A DNA stretch of 17,725 nt from JADKBO01 sp037968395 (GCA_037968395.1 JBBKVK010000139.1:1-17725); one strand, 5' to 3'; positions 7,050 through 15,887 are shown, counted from the first letter of the stretch. Notes: generated from the letters alone by a model not told the origin. A program made the numbers and translations.

Positions 7050-9227
7050 TTATGACTTGTCTAGGATTGCGATGGCCAATCTGATTTTATAATATGGTAT
7101 TTCTTCACTTAGAAATTCATATAAAATTTTAGCCTTTTCTTTTTCATTGGTTTGCTTAATGGCATTAGCTACTTTTTGTACATCGCTTTTGTCAATATAT
7201 TGGTAGAGATCCACAATCATATCTTTACTGAACAAGTAAGCCAAGTGATTATATATTGTATTGACGTTGACCGCTTTCATCTCGGCTATCTCTTCTGGTG
7301 ATTTACCTTGCTTGATAAGTTCATGGGTTTCGAGATAGGTGCTTGCCATGCCCGATTGTTGTTTCACTTTAGGTATTTTATCAGATTTTGGTTTACGTTT
7401 TCTACCTTTTGTAAAAGTTATAGGTTCATCATCATCTGATGGTTCATGACCTTTTAGAATCTCTAGTACTGCTTCTCCATATTTTTCTAACTTGACACTA
7501 CCAACTCCAGATATGTTGTTTAGTTCAAATTCATTTTGTGGCACTTTGGCTGCCATTTCCTTTAAGGTAACATCACTAAATATTACAAATGGTGGTTTGC
7601 CCATTTTATCCGCCTCTGCTTTACGCCAAGCTCTAAGTGTCTCAAACAATGCCCTTGATCCTGTCAACTCAATTGGATCATCTGATATGTTAACTTTTTT
7701 ATTTTCATAGTCTTTAGAAAACTCTACCAACTCAATGGCTTTCTTTCCTATAAGTACATCATTGGATAAGTTGGTAAACTTTAATTTAGAACTTTGTGTA
7801 TAGTCAATATACATTAGACCTTGGTTGATAAACTGTGTGATGTATGATTTCCATTCTAAAATGGACTTGTCTCTCCCTACACCAAATGTCTTGATCTCCG
7901 TATATCCTGCCTCTTTGATATCTTGACGGTACGACCCTCTCAACACTCCGATTAACACATCAATATTTATTTGTTCTGTACATCTATAAATAGCAGATAA
8001 TGCCATCTGAGCATACTTTGTTCCGTCAAAAGTCTTGGGTGGATTTAGGCAATTATCACAGTGTCCGCATGGGTCATTTCTAAACTCACCAAAATAATTT
8101 AATACTACATTGGTCCGACAATCACTCGTTGTGGCAAATTCCCACATACGATCCAATTTGGCGATCTGTAACTCTTTAAAATGAGCATTGGCATCTCCAT
8201 CAGTAATGAATGACTTGAGCATTTCAAAGTCATAAAAACTGTAGAATAACAATGCAGAGGCTTCAGTACCGTCTCTACCCGACCGACCAATCTCTTGGTA
8301 ATATCCTTCAATATTTTTAGGCATATTGTAGTGGACCACCCACTTAATATTACTTTTATCAATCCCCATACCAAATGCAATAGTGGCACAAACTATATCG
8401 ACTTCGTCTCTTTGAAAATCTCGTTGAGTTTTACTTCTTTCTTCTGCACTTAGTCCAGCATGGTAGTATGAAGCTTTAAGTCCCATGCTTGATAGTTTAT
8501 CAGCAACAGACTCAGTCCCTTTTCTAGAGAGACAATATACTATTCCGGCTCCTTTGTTCTTTAATATAAACTTCTGTAGCTGCTGGATTCTTTTCTGTCC
8601 TGGCTCTGCACTGGTGACAATGTTGGTCCGCTCAAAACTACTGATAAATACTTCTGGGTCTCTGAGGTGTAATTGATTACAAATATCTTTTTGGGTTGCC
8701 GCATCTGCAGTGGCAGTAAGGGCAATAAAAGGCACATTAGGGAAAGCATCTCTTGTCCTATTGATCGTAATGTAGTCAGGTCTAAAGTCATTGCCCCATA
8801 CAGATACACAATGAGATTCATCCACCGCAAATAAGCTGATCTTTACTGTTTGAAGAAATTGTTGGAAATCTTGCGAATTTAATTTCTCAGGAGAGACGTA
8901 AAGTAATTTAATCTTACCGTCACGGCTATCAGCAGCAATTTGACTGGATTGCTCCATCGACAAAGTACTGTTATAAGCTTCTGCCCTTACACCGAGTTCT
9001 TGTAGTGCTAAGACCTGATCATTCATCAATGCGATTAATGGGGATACGACCACGGTTAAATGCGGCAAATGTAAGGCTGGCACTTGAAAACAAAGTGACT
9101 TACCACCTCCAGTAGGCATGATTACCAATGAATCTTTGCCAGCAATCACATGCTCTATAATGGATTCTTGCTTAGGTCGGAATGTCTCGTATCCGAATGT
9201 ATCTTTTAAGATAGTATGTATGTCCAG
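7050..9227 (-). CDS. recQ: ATP-dependent DNA helicase RecQ (start codon uncertain)
   Basis: A superfamily 2, 3'-5' helicase acting in recombination and fork repair. Residue numbers here count from the GTG at 9147-9149. Helicase motifs are MPTGGGKS (Walker A, 11-18), AVDESH (108-113), TATADA (145-150) and QEIGRSGRDG (motif VI, 285-294). The RecQ-Ct zinc site has Cys344, Cys361, Cys364 and Cys367 (CGHCDNC). An HRDC domain lies near 498-567, and a C-terminal HTH-like extension covers about 605-695. The GTG is too late: the open frame continues upstream through ILKDTFGYETFRPKQ, the conserved motif 0 region. No ATG, GTG or TTG occurs in frame between there and the stop near 9355. The end given here is a CTG (9225-9227) in the context LDIHTILKDTFGYETF, where homologues usually begin, and is a guess. 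The aromatic-rich loop reads SVWGNDFRP rather than the common S-x-WGHDFRP. Confidence 0.88.
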   Translation of the reverse strand: MDIHTILKDTFGYETFRPKQESIIEHVIAGKDSLVIMPTGGGKSLCFQVPALHLPHLTVVVSPLIALMNDQVLALQELGVRAEAYNSTLSMEQSSQIAADSRDGKIKLLYVSPEKLNSQDFQQFLQTVKISLFAVDESHCVSVWGNDFRPDYITINRTRDAFPNVPFIALTATADAATQKDICNQLHLRDPEVFISSFERTNIVTSAEPGQKRIQQLQKFILKNKGAGIVYCLSRKGTESVADKLSSMGLKASYYHAGLSAEERSKTQRDFQRDEVDIVCATIAFGMGIDKSNIKWVVHYNMPKNIEGYYQEIGRSGRDGTEASALLFYSFYDFEMLKSFITDGDANAHFKELQIAKLDRMWEFATTSDCRTNVVLNYFGEFRNDPCGHCDNCLNPPKTFDGTKYAQMALSAIYRCTEQINIDVLIGVLRGSYRQDIKEAGYTEIKTFGVGRDKSILEWKSYITQFINQGLMYIDYTQSSKLKFTNLSNDVLIGKKAIELVEFSKDYENKKVNISDDPIELTGSRALFETLRAWRKAEADKMGKPPFVIFSDVTLKEMAAKVPQNEFELNNISGVGSVKLEKYGEAVLEILKGHEPSDDDEPITFTKGRKRKPKSDKIPKVKQQSGMASTYLETHELIKQGKSPEEIAEMKAVNVNTIYNHLAYLFSKDMIVDLYQYIDKSDVQKVANAIKQTNEKEKAKILYEFLSEEIPYYKIRLAIAILDKS

Positions 9228-9255
9228 GCTGATAGTCGTAGGGTTTTTACCCGTT

Positions 9256-9463
9256 TTTATGCAATAGACAATCTCCGTCTGCCAAAGTCTTGTAAGCGGG
9301 CAGGTAGTACGGTTTGAAATAGCTGCAAAATTTGACGTTCCACTAAGTTTTTTTCATTCACCTTAGCTAAGCTGAGCAGAAATCAGTAAAACTAATAATT
9401 TATCTTCCTGTCCAGCAGGCAGGTTGCTATTTCAACCCTCCTAATGAAGCTCTATTGCATAAA
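9256..9463. repeat. Nested inverted repeat upstream of recQ; probable two copies of an interspersed element
   Basis: TTTATGCAATAGA (9256-9268) is exactly inverted as TCTATTGCATAAA (9451-9463). Inside it, TTGAAATAGC (9314-9323) is exactly inverted as GCTATTTCAA (9426-9435), each flanked by GG/CC. The inner-to-outer distance is 45 bases on the left and 15 on the right. This fits two inverted copies of one element, the right one with an internal deletion, better than a simple stem-loop. The left copy lies directly against the recQ reading frame. The rest of the 9228-9588 gap holds a CCTG-type palindrome and AT-rich sequence, with no gene that I can support. Confidence 0.55.
9407..9423. repeat. 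Short CCTG/CAGG palindrome
   Basis: CCTG (9407-9410), five bases, then CAGGCAGG (9416-9423) form a short GC-rich dyad in otherwise AT-rich sequence. It resembles the CCTGCC/GGCAGG intergenic palindromes I recall as common in Bacteroidota genomes. It lies between the two arms of the larger inverted repeat. Whether it belongs to the same element cannot be told from one locus. Confidence 0.4.
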
Positions 9464-9588
9464 GCAGGTTTAATTAGAATGCTAATATAGGAAAATAATA
9501 AAACCTAAGTATTATCTATTGGTAAAAACTGAAATAAATGAATATAAATAAAATTATTCTATTATCGTATCCACATGCTATACTTCTC

Positions 9589-12500
9589 CTACCTAATCAA
9601 AGTAATATCCCCTGCATAAGTCAGAACTCTATTATCTTTAAATGTTGCTTGTAGGTAGTATACATATACTCCTGGCTGTGCATCATTACCGCTAAATCTT
9701 CCGTCCCAGCCATCTGTCAATGCAGGATCTGGAATAAAATTTTGCTGTTGATACATCTTATTGCCCCATCTGTCATAGATGATTAAATTATTGATAATCT
9801 CAACACCTGGCCCTATTGCTGCCTGAAAAAAATCATTGAATCCATCTCCGTCCGGCGAAAATATATTAGGAAAATATACTTGCCTAATATCCTTAATGAT
9901 GATGTTAAGTTCATCTGTATCGTCACAACCATTAATATCTCTAACATATACTTTGACAGTTTGATCTACTACTGGTGCAACTATGATCTCTTTGCAATCA
10001 TCAGTCACCACACATTCGTAAGAATCTAATAATGACCAGCCAATACTATCAATAAGCAAATCACTATCAATTGAGGCTACGATTAGGTCTGCTTCCTCCC
10101 CAATTATTACTTCAAGGTCATCACCCAGTTCTACCGTTACTTTATTAGGTTGATCAATAAACAATGTTGTATCTAATGAACATCCTGCCTCATCAAATAC
10201 ATTTATTCGGTGTTGTCCCGCAAATACCACTAAACAAGAATCTAAAGGAATCCTTGGTCCTGAATCTACTTGGAAAGAATATGGGCCACCTACCCCTCCA
10301 GCAGCACTAGTAACAGTTAAACATGTTAACTCTCCGAAGCAATTTGGCTCTTTTGGGGTTGGTATTACAGCAGTTACTAATGATACTGGATCTAAAGTAT
10401 ATTGTAAAGATGCTGTACATCCATTTTCATCAATTACGGTAGCTGTATAAATACCTGGAGGTACCTCCACAGCAACAGATTTTGTTGAAATATTATTAGT
10501 CCAAGTGAACGTGTAATTACCATTACCTCCAGTTGCCTTGGTCGCAATTTGACCTTCATTTGTTCTACAAGAAACTTCTCTTGTAAGGATGCTGTCTAAA
10601 ACTAGAAAGAGTGTATCAGGAGCACTAATTACAACACTTCCCATGAATTCACAATTATTACCATCTCTTACAGTATAATTATATGTATTGGCACATAAAT
10701 CATTAATCATAAGGCTAGATAATCCAAGGTCTGGCCACTCTATGGTAAAGTTATTCATAGTACCTCCACTTGGTAAGATAGTGATACTGGCATCGCAATC
10801 CTCGGCACAACTTGGTGGTGTAAATTCTTCAATTACAGAAAGAGGTAATGCATTGGGAACTACAAACTTAATAGTATCTGAGGCACATTTATTATCAGAA
10901 GCTATTACCCAACCATTGCCAGCAGCGAGCATAATAGCATTTGGACCAGTTTCCCCACTTGACCATAAGTAGTTAAATGTAGCAGCACCTTGAGACCCTC
11001 CACTGGCTAATGCAGAAGCGCTACCAGAGTTTTCACCATTACAGGCTACTTTTACAATATTACTTACTTGTACAATTATCTTAGGAGGATTAATAAGTGT
11101 TACACATGTATCAATCTCACATCCAGACTGATCGGACACTACCACTTGGTAATCTCCTGGTGCCACTCCAGCTAATACTGAATTAATCCCTAGTACTGTA
11201 GTAGAATCACATCTAGTCCATATATAATCATAATTTGGAAAGCCTCCAGAAACGACAACGCCTATATTTCCTTTTTGATCAGGACAGTCTGGTGCCGTTA
11301 AGATAGCATCATCAAACACTAACCCTGCTGGATCGGATAAAAACACACTATCTATAGCAGTACATCCCGTTGCAGAAACACTTACAAAATACCATCCAGC
11401 TTTCAAATTATCTACAGATTGGGTTGAGCCAATATTCATTCCATTTGCATCTGACCAAATATAGGTATAAGTACCCGCTGGGGATACATTTACGATGACT
11501 GATCCATCTTCATTTCCTGAACAGTTAATGGCAGACAAAATATTGGCATTTGCCATTAAATCACCTCCCATCGGCAAATTAAATTCTAAAGAATCTTGAC
11601 ATCCATTCATATCGGTCACTAGCACTTTAAAATCACCCCCATTTAATCCAGTTAGGGTGTTGGTATCTTCACCCACTATGCCCCAATCATAAGTATAATC
11701 AGGGACTCCACCAGTAGGTGTGACGACGATTATCCCATCATTTCCTGTGCAACTCGGGTTATCTACATTTGAGTTAACTACAAGTGCTTCATCAGGTTCA
11801 GTTATATTAAAGTAAAATGTATCCTTACATTCATTTGCAAAAGACTCGATAGTAATCTGATAGTCTCCTGGTATTACGTTATTATTAAAGTGAAAATTAG
11901 AACTGCTTGTACCTCCTGGTGTATATGGATTCCCACTTGGGAGTGTCTGAAGAGAGAATATAAAATTGGTCTCATTTCCAATTTTAGCTGATATCCTCAC
12001 TTTACCATCTAAGTCACCCTTACATATCACGTTTTGTAATACTTCAGTATTTATTTTCATTTCATTCTTGATGGGCATTTTAAAAGAAATCACCTGCGAG
12101 GTGCACTTTACAGCAGCATTATCCACAATGTATAATAAATTACATTCCTTAAGTCCTGTCATTTCTAGCTGCTCCACTCTATAGCTTCGTCTAATGTTAT
12201 TAATCCAATATTCATATTGATTCCCATCTTTTGGCACACCTCCAATACCAGTAAATAAAGCTTTGCCATTTCTTGCAGTATTACAAAATAATGAATCAAT
12301 AATTTGCACTTGGGCTTTAAGAGTGTCTACACTTAGATCAAATGATTTTATAAGTTGGCATCCTGTAGCATCCGTAACAGATACTTCATAAGTTCCAATA
12401 GCTAAATCATTAATCATATTTACCCCATAAATGCCATTTGACCAAGCAATTTTATAAGGATTTTGGCCACCTGTAATTGGAGAAATTGAGGCTGATCCGT

Positions 12501-13323
12501 TTTTACGGTTAAAACAAGTAGGATTTACGAAATTTAATGAATATTCTATTGCAAAATTTTGAGTAAGATTGATTGTTTTAGTTTTCATTAGACCATTGGC
12601 ATCTGTCACATCTATCCTATACATACCGCTCGCTAATCCACTTCTATTCCATTCTTCCCCTTCTGACAAAGTGCCGCTTTCTATCAAAGTCCCAGGCAAC
12701 AATGTTACCGTATAATTATAAAGCTCAGCCCCTCCAACTGCATAAAACCTCAATGACCCATCATTGTCAGCAGGTGAGGTTTCGCAATAATTAGAAACTA
12801 TAGTTAAATCATTTGCAATAATACATGATTCACAATAAGTAACCTCAGTAGGCAACTCACCATTTTCATCCTCTACAATAAATTCAATGTTAGTACTATT
12901 TATTAGTATCGGTGAGCAAGTGCCTGGATCTCCAATTAAATCATAACAAATACTAAATAATATTGCTCCATCTGGACAAGACCTAGGAACAGCATCATCA
13001 TCATACCAAAGAGTTGTGATGTATCCGAAATCAATAAACATAAGTGAAAATAAATCAGAAGTCAAATCAGTTAGGCAACTATTATCAACATTGATAGATG
13101 TGATAGATACCACATTAGGATTAAAATTGATAGCAAACTGATAAGATAAAATATCGGTAAAATTATCAACCGTAACATCTACACAATGGCTTGATCCACT
13201 AACTCCATCTGCACACCCTACATTAAACATTACCGTATCCAATTGGGCTTGTACCCCTGATGCGCCTACAAGGAATACAACTAAAACTAAAAAAAATGAT
13301 CTAATTTGACCGAAAATATTCAT
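9589..13323 (-). CDS. Secreted SprB-repeat protein with cohesin-like N-terminus and type B T9SS sorting domain
   Basis: A 1244-residue cell-surface or secreted protein. Residues 1-26 are a signal peptide (FFLVLVVFLVGASGVQA). Residues about 28-170 resemble a cohesin-type beta-sandwich, with LSYQFAINFNPNVVSITSI and a later ILFSICYDLIG strand. From about 175 to 1060 I count roughly eleven SprB-type repeats of 65-85 residues, each built as C-x-G-x-a-G-S followed by GG-x-x-x-Y-x-W, then G-x-Y-x-V-x-V-x-D-x-x-G-C. The third and fourth (about 342-510) are more divergent. Residues 1061-1148 form an Ig-like unit starting VTVELGDDLEV. Residues 1149-1244 are the gliding-motility-associated C-terminal domain (FPNIFSPDGDGFND, YDRWGNKMY, WDGRFSGNDAQPGVYVYYL), a type B sorting signal for T9SS. 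Its role is probably adhesion, motility or polymer binding; the partner is unknown. It is transcribed alone, with a possible -7 element just upstream. Confidence 0.93.
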   Translation of the reverse strand: MNIFGQIRSFFLVLVVFLVGASGVQAQLDTVMFNVGCADGVSGSSHCVDVTVDNFTDILSYQFAINFNPNVVSITSINVDNSCLTDLTSDLFSLMFIDFGYITTLWYDDDAVPRSCPDGAILFSICYDLIGDPGTCSPILINSTNIEFIVEDENGELPTEVTYCESCIIANDLTIVSNYCETSPADNDGSLRFYAVGGAELYNYTVTLLPGTLIESGTLSEGEEWNRSGLASGMYRIDVTDANGLMKTKTINLTQNFAIEYSLNFVNPTCFNRKNGSASISPITGGQNPYKIAWSNGIYGVNMINDLAIGTYEVSVTDATGCQLIKSFDLSVDTLKAQVQIIDSLFCNTARNGKALFTGIGGVPKDGNQYEYWINNIRRSYRVEQLEMTGLKECNLLYIVDNAAVKCTSQVISFKMPIKNEMKINTEVLQNVICKGDLDGKVRISAKIGNETNFIFSLQTLPSGNPYTPGGTSSSNFHFNNNVIPGDYQITIESFANECKDTFYFNITEPDEALVVNSNVDNPSCTGNDGIIVVTPTGGVPDYTYDWGIVGEDTNTLTGLNGGDFKVLVTDMNGCQDSLEFNLPMGGDLMANANILSAINCSGNEDGSVIVNVSPAGTYTYIWSDANGMNIGSTQSVDNLKAGWYFVSVSATGCTAIDSVFLSDPAGLVFDDAILTAPDCPDQKGNIGVVVSGGFPNYDYIWTRCDSTTVLGINSVLAGVAPGDYQVVVSDQSGCEIDTCVTLINPPKIIVQVSNIVKVACNGENSGSASALASGGSQGAATFNYLWSSGETGPNAIMLAAGNGWVIASDNKCASDTIKFVVPNALPLSVIEEFTPPSCAEDCDASITILPSGGTMNNFTIEWPDLGLSSLMINDLCANTYNYTVRDGNNCEFMGSVVISAPDTLFLVLDSILTREVSCRTNEGQIATKATGGNGNYTFTWTNNISTKSVAVEVPPGIYTATVIDENGCTASLQYTLDPVSLVTAVIPTPKEPNCFGELTCLTVTSAAGGVGGPYSFQVDSGPRIPLDSCLVVFAGQHRINVFDEAGCSLDTTLFIDQPNKVTVELGDDLEVIIGEEADLIVASIDSDLLIDSIGWSLLDSYECVVTDDCKEIIVAPVVDQTVKVYVRDINGCDDTDELNIIIKDIRQVYFPNIFSPDGDGFNDFFQAAIGPGVEIINNLIIYDRWGNKMYQQQNFIPDPALTDGWDGRFSGNDAQPGVYVYYLQATFKDNRVLTYAGDITLIR

Positions 13324-13342
13324 ATCGAACTTTTAATAGCCG

Positions 13343-13350
13343 CAAAGCTA
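13343..13350 (-). promoter_or_regulatory. Possible -7 promoter element for the SprB-repeat gene
   Basis: The minus strand reads TAGCTTTG here, matching the Bacteroidota -7 consensus TAnnTTTG, 19 bases upstream of the ATG at 13321-13323. No TTTG-like -33 element is found 17-21 bases further upstream, so this is a half match and the implied leader would be short. Confidence 0.3.
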
Positions 13351-13580
13351 ATATATTAAAACTTTTTATCATAGATTGTTTATCCTTAAAATAGTAATTA
13401 TACGTAAGAATGACAAAACATAATGAAATAAATTGACACTACTTTCAACGATTTAGTTAATTAACGACCTACCTTTTATTATTAGTCTAATTATCTATAC
13501 TTAATGATTGAAAAACGTTGCTTCTTTAAAAGAGATAAAATTTGGAGTAAAAAGGCTTCCTTTATTAAGCCCAATAGAAT
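13351..13580. other. AT-rich intergenic stretch, nothing recognised
   Basis: This lies between the glnA-type gene terminator and the SprB-repeat gene. It is AT-rich and holds no RNA gene, convincing ORF or repeat that I can identify. The only ORF is a 39-codon plus-strand frame that runs through the terminator and is judged spurious. Confidence 0.5.
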
Positions 13581-13617
13581 AAAAAAAAGGAGAGTTGTGA
13601 TTTACAACTCCCCTTTT
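13581..13617 (-). terminator. Intrinsic terminator of the glutamine synthetase gene
   Basis: On the minus strand AAAAGGGGAGTTGT pairs with ACAACTCTCCTTTT across a 5-base loop (AAATC). This is a 14-bp stem with one mismatch, formed by 13604-13617 and 13585-13598. The right side runs into eight consecutive T. It begins 10 bases after the glutamine synthetase stop. The A-rich left side could also give some termination of plus-strand transcripts, but no plus-strand gene lies nearby. Confidence 0.9.
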
Positions 13618-13627
13618 GTATAATTTA

Positions 13628-15817
13628 TTATTTAGTGAACAGCAACTCTCTGTATTTAGTAATTGGCCACATTTCATCATCCACCATCATCTCTAACTTG
13701 TCACAATGGTATCTGATTTCATCAAAATATGGTTTTACCTTATCACAATAAGCTTTTGCTTGTTTTTCTGCTGACTTAATTACATTTGCTTTTCTCCGCT
13801 CGTTTATCATCTTATCGGTTTTATCTTTTGCTGCATTAATGTGCTTAGCCAAGTCTTCTACTAATCCAATTGAAGCAGCAGCATGAGTTTTGTAGCTGTC
13901 CCCAAAGATTTCTTTAAGTCCAAGTACATTTTCTATCAACAAATTTTGATATTGAATTGCAGCAGGGATCACACTATTGATCGTCATATCCCCTAAGATT
14001 CTTCCTTCTATTTGGATCCTCTTAGTGTATTCTTCCAACTCAATTTCATACCTTGCTTCGATCTCGACCTCATTCATAACACCGTGATCAGCAAACAACT
14101 TAATTGTCTCTTTGCTTACCTTAGCTTTTAATGCCTCAGGAGTGGTTTTAAAATTACTTAATCCTCTTTTCGTTGCTTCCTTAACCCATTCATCGCCATA
14201 GCCGTCGCCTTCAAATCTGATCTTCTTAGATTTCTTGATATATTCTCTCAATACATTGAAAATGGCATCATCTTTCTTCATGCCTTTATCTTTGATCAAT
14301 CCATCAACTTCAATTTTAAACTTACGTAACTGATCAGAAACGATTGTACTCAATACGGTCATCGGTATAGCACAATTCGCCGTAGATCCTACTGCTCTAA
14401 ATTCAAATTTATTACCTGTGAAAGCGAATGGTGATGTTCGGTTTCTATCTGTATTATCTAATAGCACATAAGGTATCTTACCTACTACATTCAACTTTAA
14501 CTCAGTCTTTTCTTCAGGAGACAATTTACCCTTGGATACGTTTTCCAACTCGTCTAGGGCCTTTGTCAATTGCTCTCCAATGAATACTGAAACAATTGCT
14601 GGTGGTGCTTCATTAGCTCCTAATCTATGGTCATTCCCTGCACCTGCTATTGCTGCCCTTAACAAGTCAGCATGATCATGAACAGCCATGATGGTATTGA
14701 TAAAGAATGTTAAAAACTGTAGATTACTCATTGGGGTCTTACCTGGCGCCAATAAGTTTACACCTGTATTAGTAGCCAAAGACCAGTTATTGTGCTTACC
14801 CGACCCATTGACGCCTGCGAATGGCTTCTCATGCAATAAGACTTTCAAATCGTGGTTAAGTGCAATTCGTTCCATCACATCCATCAAAAGCGAATTGTGA
14901 TCCACTGCCAAATTTACTTCTTCAAAAAGAGGAGCGATTTCAAACTGATTGGGTGCTACCTCGTTGTGTCTTGTTTTGACAGGTATGCCTAATTGAATGC
15001 ACTCTATCTCTAACTCCCTTAAATAAGCCATAGCTCTCATTGGGATAGAACCAAAGTAATGGTCATCTAGCTGTTGCCCTTTTGCAGAAGAATGCCCCAT
15101 AAGAGTTCTACCAGCTAACACTATATCTGGTCTAGAATTGGCCAAAGATGCATCTACTAAGAAAAACTCTTGTTCCCACCCTAGAGTGGTAATTACTTTT
15201 TTGACATTTTTATCAAAATATTGGCATACTGCTGTTGCTGAATCATCAATAGAAGTAACTGCTCTCAAAAGAGGAGTCTTATTATCTAACGCCTCACCTG
15301 TATAAGCAACAAATATAGTAGGAATACAAAGTGTTGTACCCATTATAAATGCCGGCGAACTAGGGTCCCATGCTGTGTAGCCTCTCGCTTCGAAAGTGTT
15401 TCTAATTCCTCCATTTGGAAAACTAGATGCATCTGGCTCTTGTTGTACTAATTGGTTAGCTCCAAATTTTTCGATAGCCTTTCCAGGTCCAATTGGCTCA
15501 AAAAAAGCATCATGCTTTTCAGCTGTACTACCTGTCAATGGCTGAAACCAGTGAGTATAGTGAGTTGCCCCATTTTCTAAACCCCAAGCTTTCATACCGG
15601 CTGCAATCTGATCAGCGATGTCTCTTTCAATCTTACCTACTCCATCTATAGATGCTTCTAATATTGAATAGGCGTCTTTTGTAAGGTAATGACGGATCTG
15701 CTCTTGTGTAAATACTTTTTTACAAAACAGATCAGATCTTCTGTTTCCTATTTCTTCAATCTTGACTGCTTTCTTACTAGCAGAGTCTAAAACGGCATTA
15801 AATCTTAAAGTAGGCAT
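13628..15817 (-). CDS. glnN: Glutamine synthetase type III (GSIII, GlnN type)
   Basis: It catalyses ATP-dependent amidation of glutamate to glutamine, the main ammonium assimilation step, as a cytoplasmic oligomer. The 729-residue length fits GSIII and is much longer than GSI. Family motifs include HYTHWFQPLTGSTAEKHDAF (86-105), QEPDASSFPNGGIRNTFEAR (126-145), GWEQEFFLVD (213-222), RHNEVAPNQFEIAP (283-296) and the ATP-site region KPFAGVNGSGKHNNWS (331-346). All look intact. The start MPTLRFNAV matches the usual beginning of Bacteroidota GSIII, and a good promoter sits about 40 bases upstream. The gene stands alone, with its own promoter and intrinsic terminator and no glnB/amt partner in view. 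The product is secure; glnN versus glnA is only a naming choice. Confidence 0.97.
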   Translation of the reverse strand: MPTLRFNAVLDSASKKAVKIEEIGNRRSDLFCKKVFTQEQIRHYLTKDAYSILEASIDGVGKIERDIADQIAAGMKAWGLENGATHYTHWFQPLTGSTAEKHDAFFEPIGPGKAIEKFGANQLVQQEPDASSFPNGGIRNTFEARGYTAWDPSSPAFIMGTTLCIPTIFVAYTGEALDNKTPLLRAVTSIDDSATAVCQYFDKNVKKVITTLGWEQEFFLVDASLANSRPDIVLAGRTLMGHSSAKGQQLDDHYFGSIPMRAMAYLRELEIECIQLGIPVKTRHNEVAPNQFEIAPLFEEVNLAVDHNSLLMDVMERIALNHDLKVLLHEKPFAGVNGSGKHNNWSLATNTGVNLLAPGKTPMSNLQFLTFFINTIMAVHDHADLLRAAIAGAGNDHRLGANEAPPAIVSVFIGEQLTKALDELENVSKGKLSPEEKTELKLNVVGKIPYVLLDNTDRNRTSPFAFTGNKFEFRAVGSTANCAIPMTVLSTIVSDQLRKFKIEVDGLIKDKGMKKDDAIFNVLREYIKKSKKIRFEGDGYGDEWVKEATKRGLSNFKTTPEALKAKVSKETIKLFADHGVMNEVEIEARYEIELEEYTKRIQIEGRILGDMTINSVIPAAIQYQNLLIENVLGLKEIFGDSYKTHAAASIGLVEDLAKHINAAKDKTDKMINERRKANVIKSAEKQAKAYCDKVKPYFDEIRYHCDKLEMMVDDEMWPITKYRELLFTK

Positions 15818-15857
15818 GAGTTATTATACAATTTAGGTTAGGTTGTTAATTATGGGG

Positions 15858-15887
15858 CAAAGTTATAATATATTATGATTTTTCAAA
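15858..15887 (-). promoter_or_regulatory. Bacteroidota-type promoter of the glutamine synthetase gene
   Basis: On the minus strand TTTG (15884-15887) is followed after 18 bases by TAACTTTG (15858-15865). This matches the Bacteroidota primary sigma consensus of TTTG, about 19 bases, then TAnnTTTG. The ATG lies 40 bases downstream of the -7 element, giving a leader of roughly 30-35 nucleotides. Confidence 0.75.

Noticed and set aside
6501..7055. Several plus-strand ORFs of 64-92 codons opposite radC
   Set aside because: They are antisense shadows of the radC frame, which has full family motifs; their own translations are low-complexity Ser/Thr/Leu strings without domain features.
8105..8389. 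94-codon minus-strand ORF within recQ
   Set aside because: It overlaps the recQ frame in another phase, over the conserved motif VI region; recQ explains the sequence.
9241..9258. GGGTTTTTACCCGTTTTT as a plus-strand terminator
   Set aside because: The stem is only four base pairs, no plus-strand gene ends nearby, and the bases lie within the flank of the recQ repeat.
9611..13000. Periodic sequence in the SprB-repeat gene as a possible DNA repeat array or CRISPR
   Set aside because: The repetition is at protein level (C-x-G, GG, Y-x-W, G-C motifs every 65-85 residues); there are no identical DNA repeats or regular spacers.
13504..13623. A 39-codon plus-strand ORF between the SprB-repeat and glutamine synthetase genes
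   Set aside because: It runs straight through the glutamine synthetase terminator, is dominated by Lys/Arg/Phe from A- and T-rich sequence, and shows no recognisable motif.
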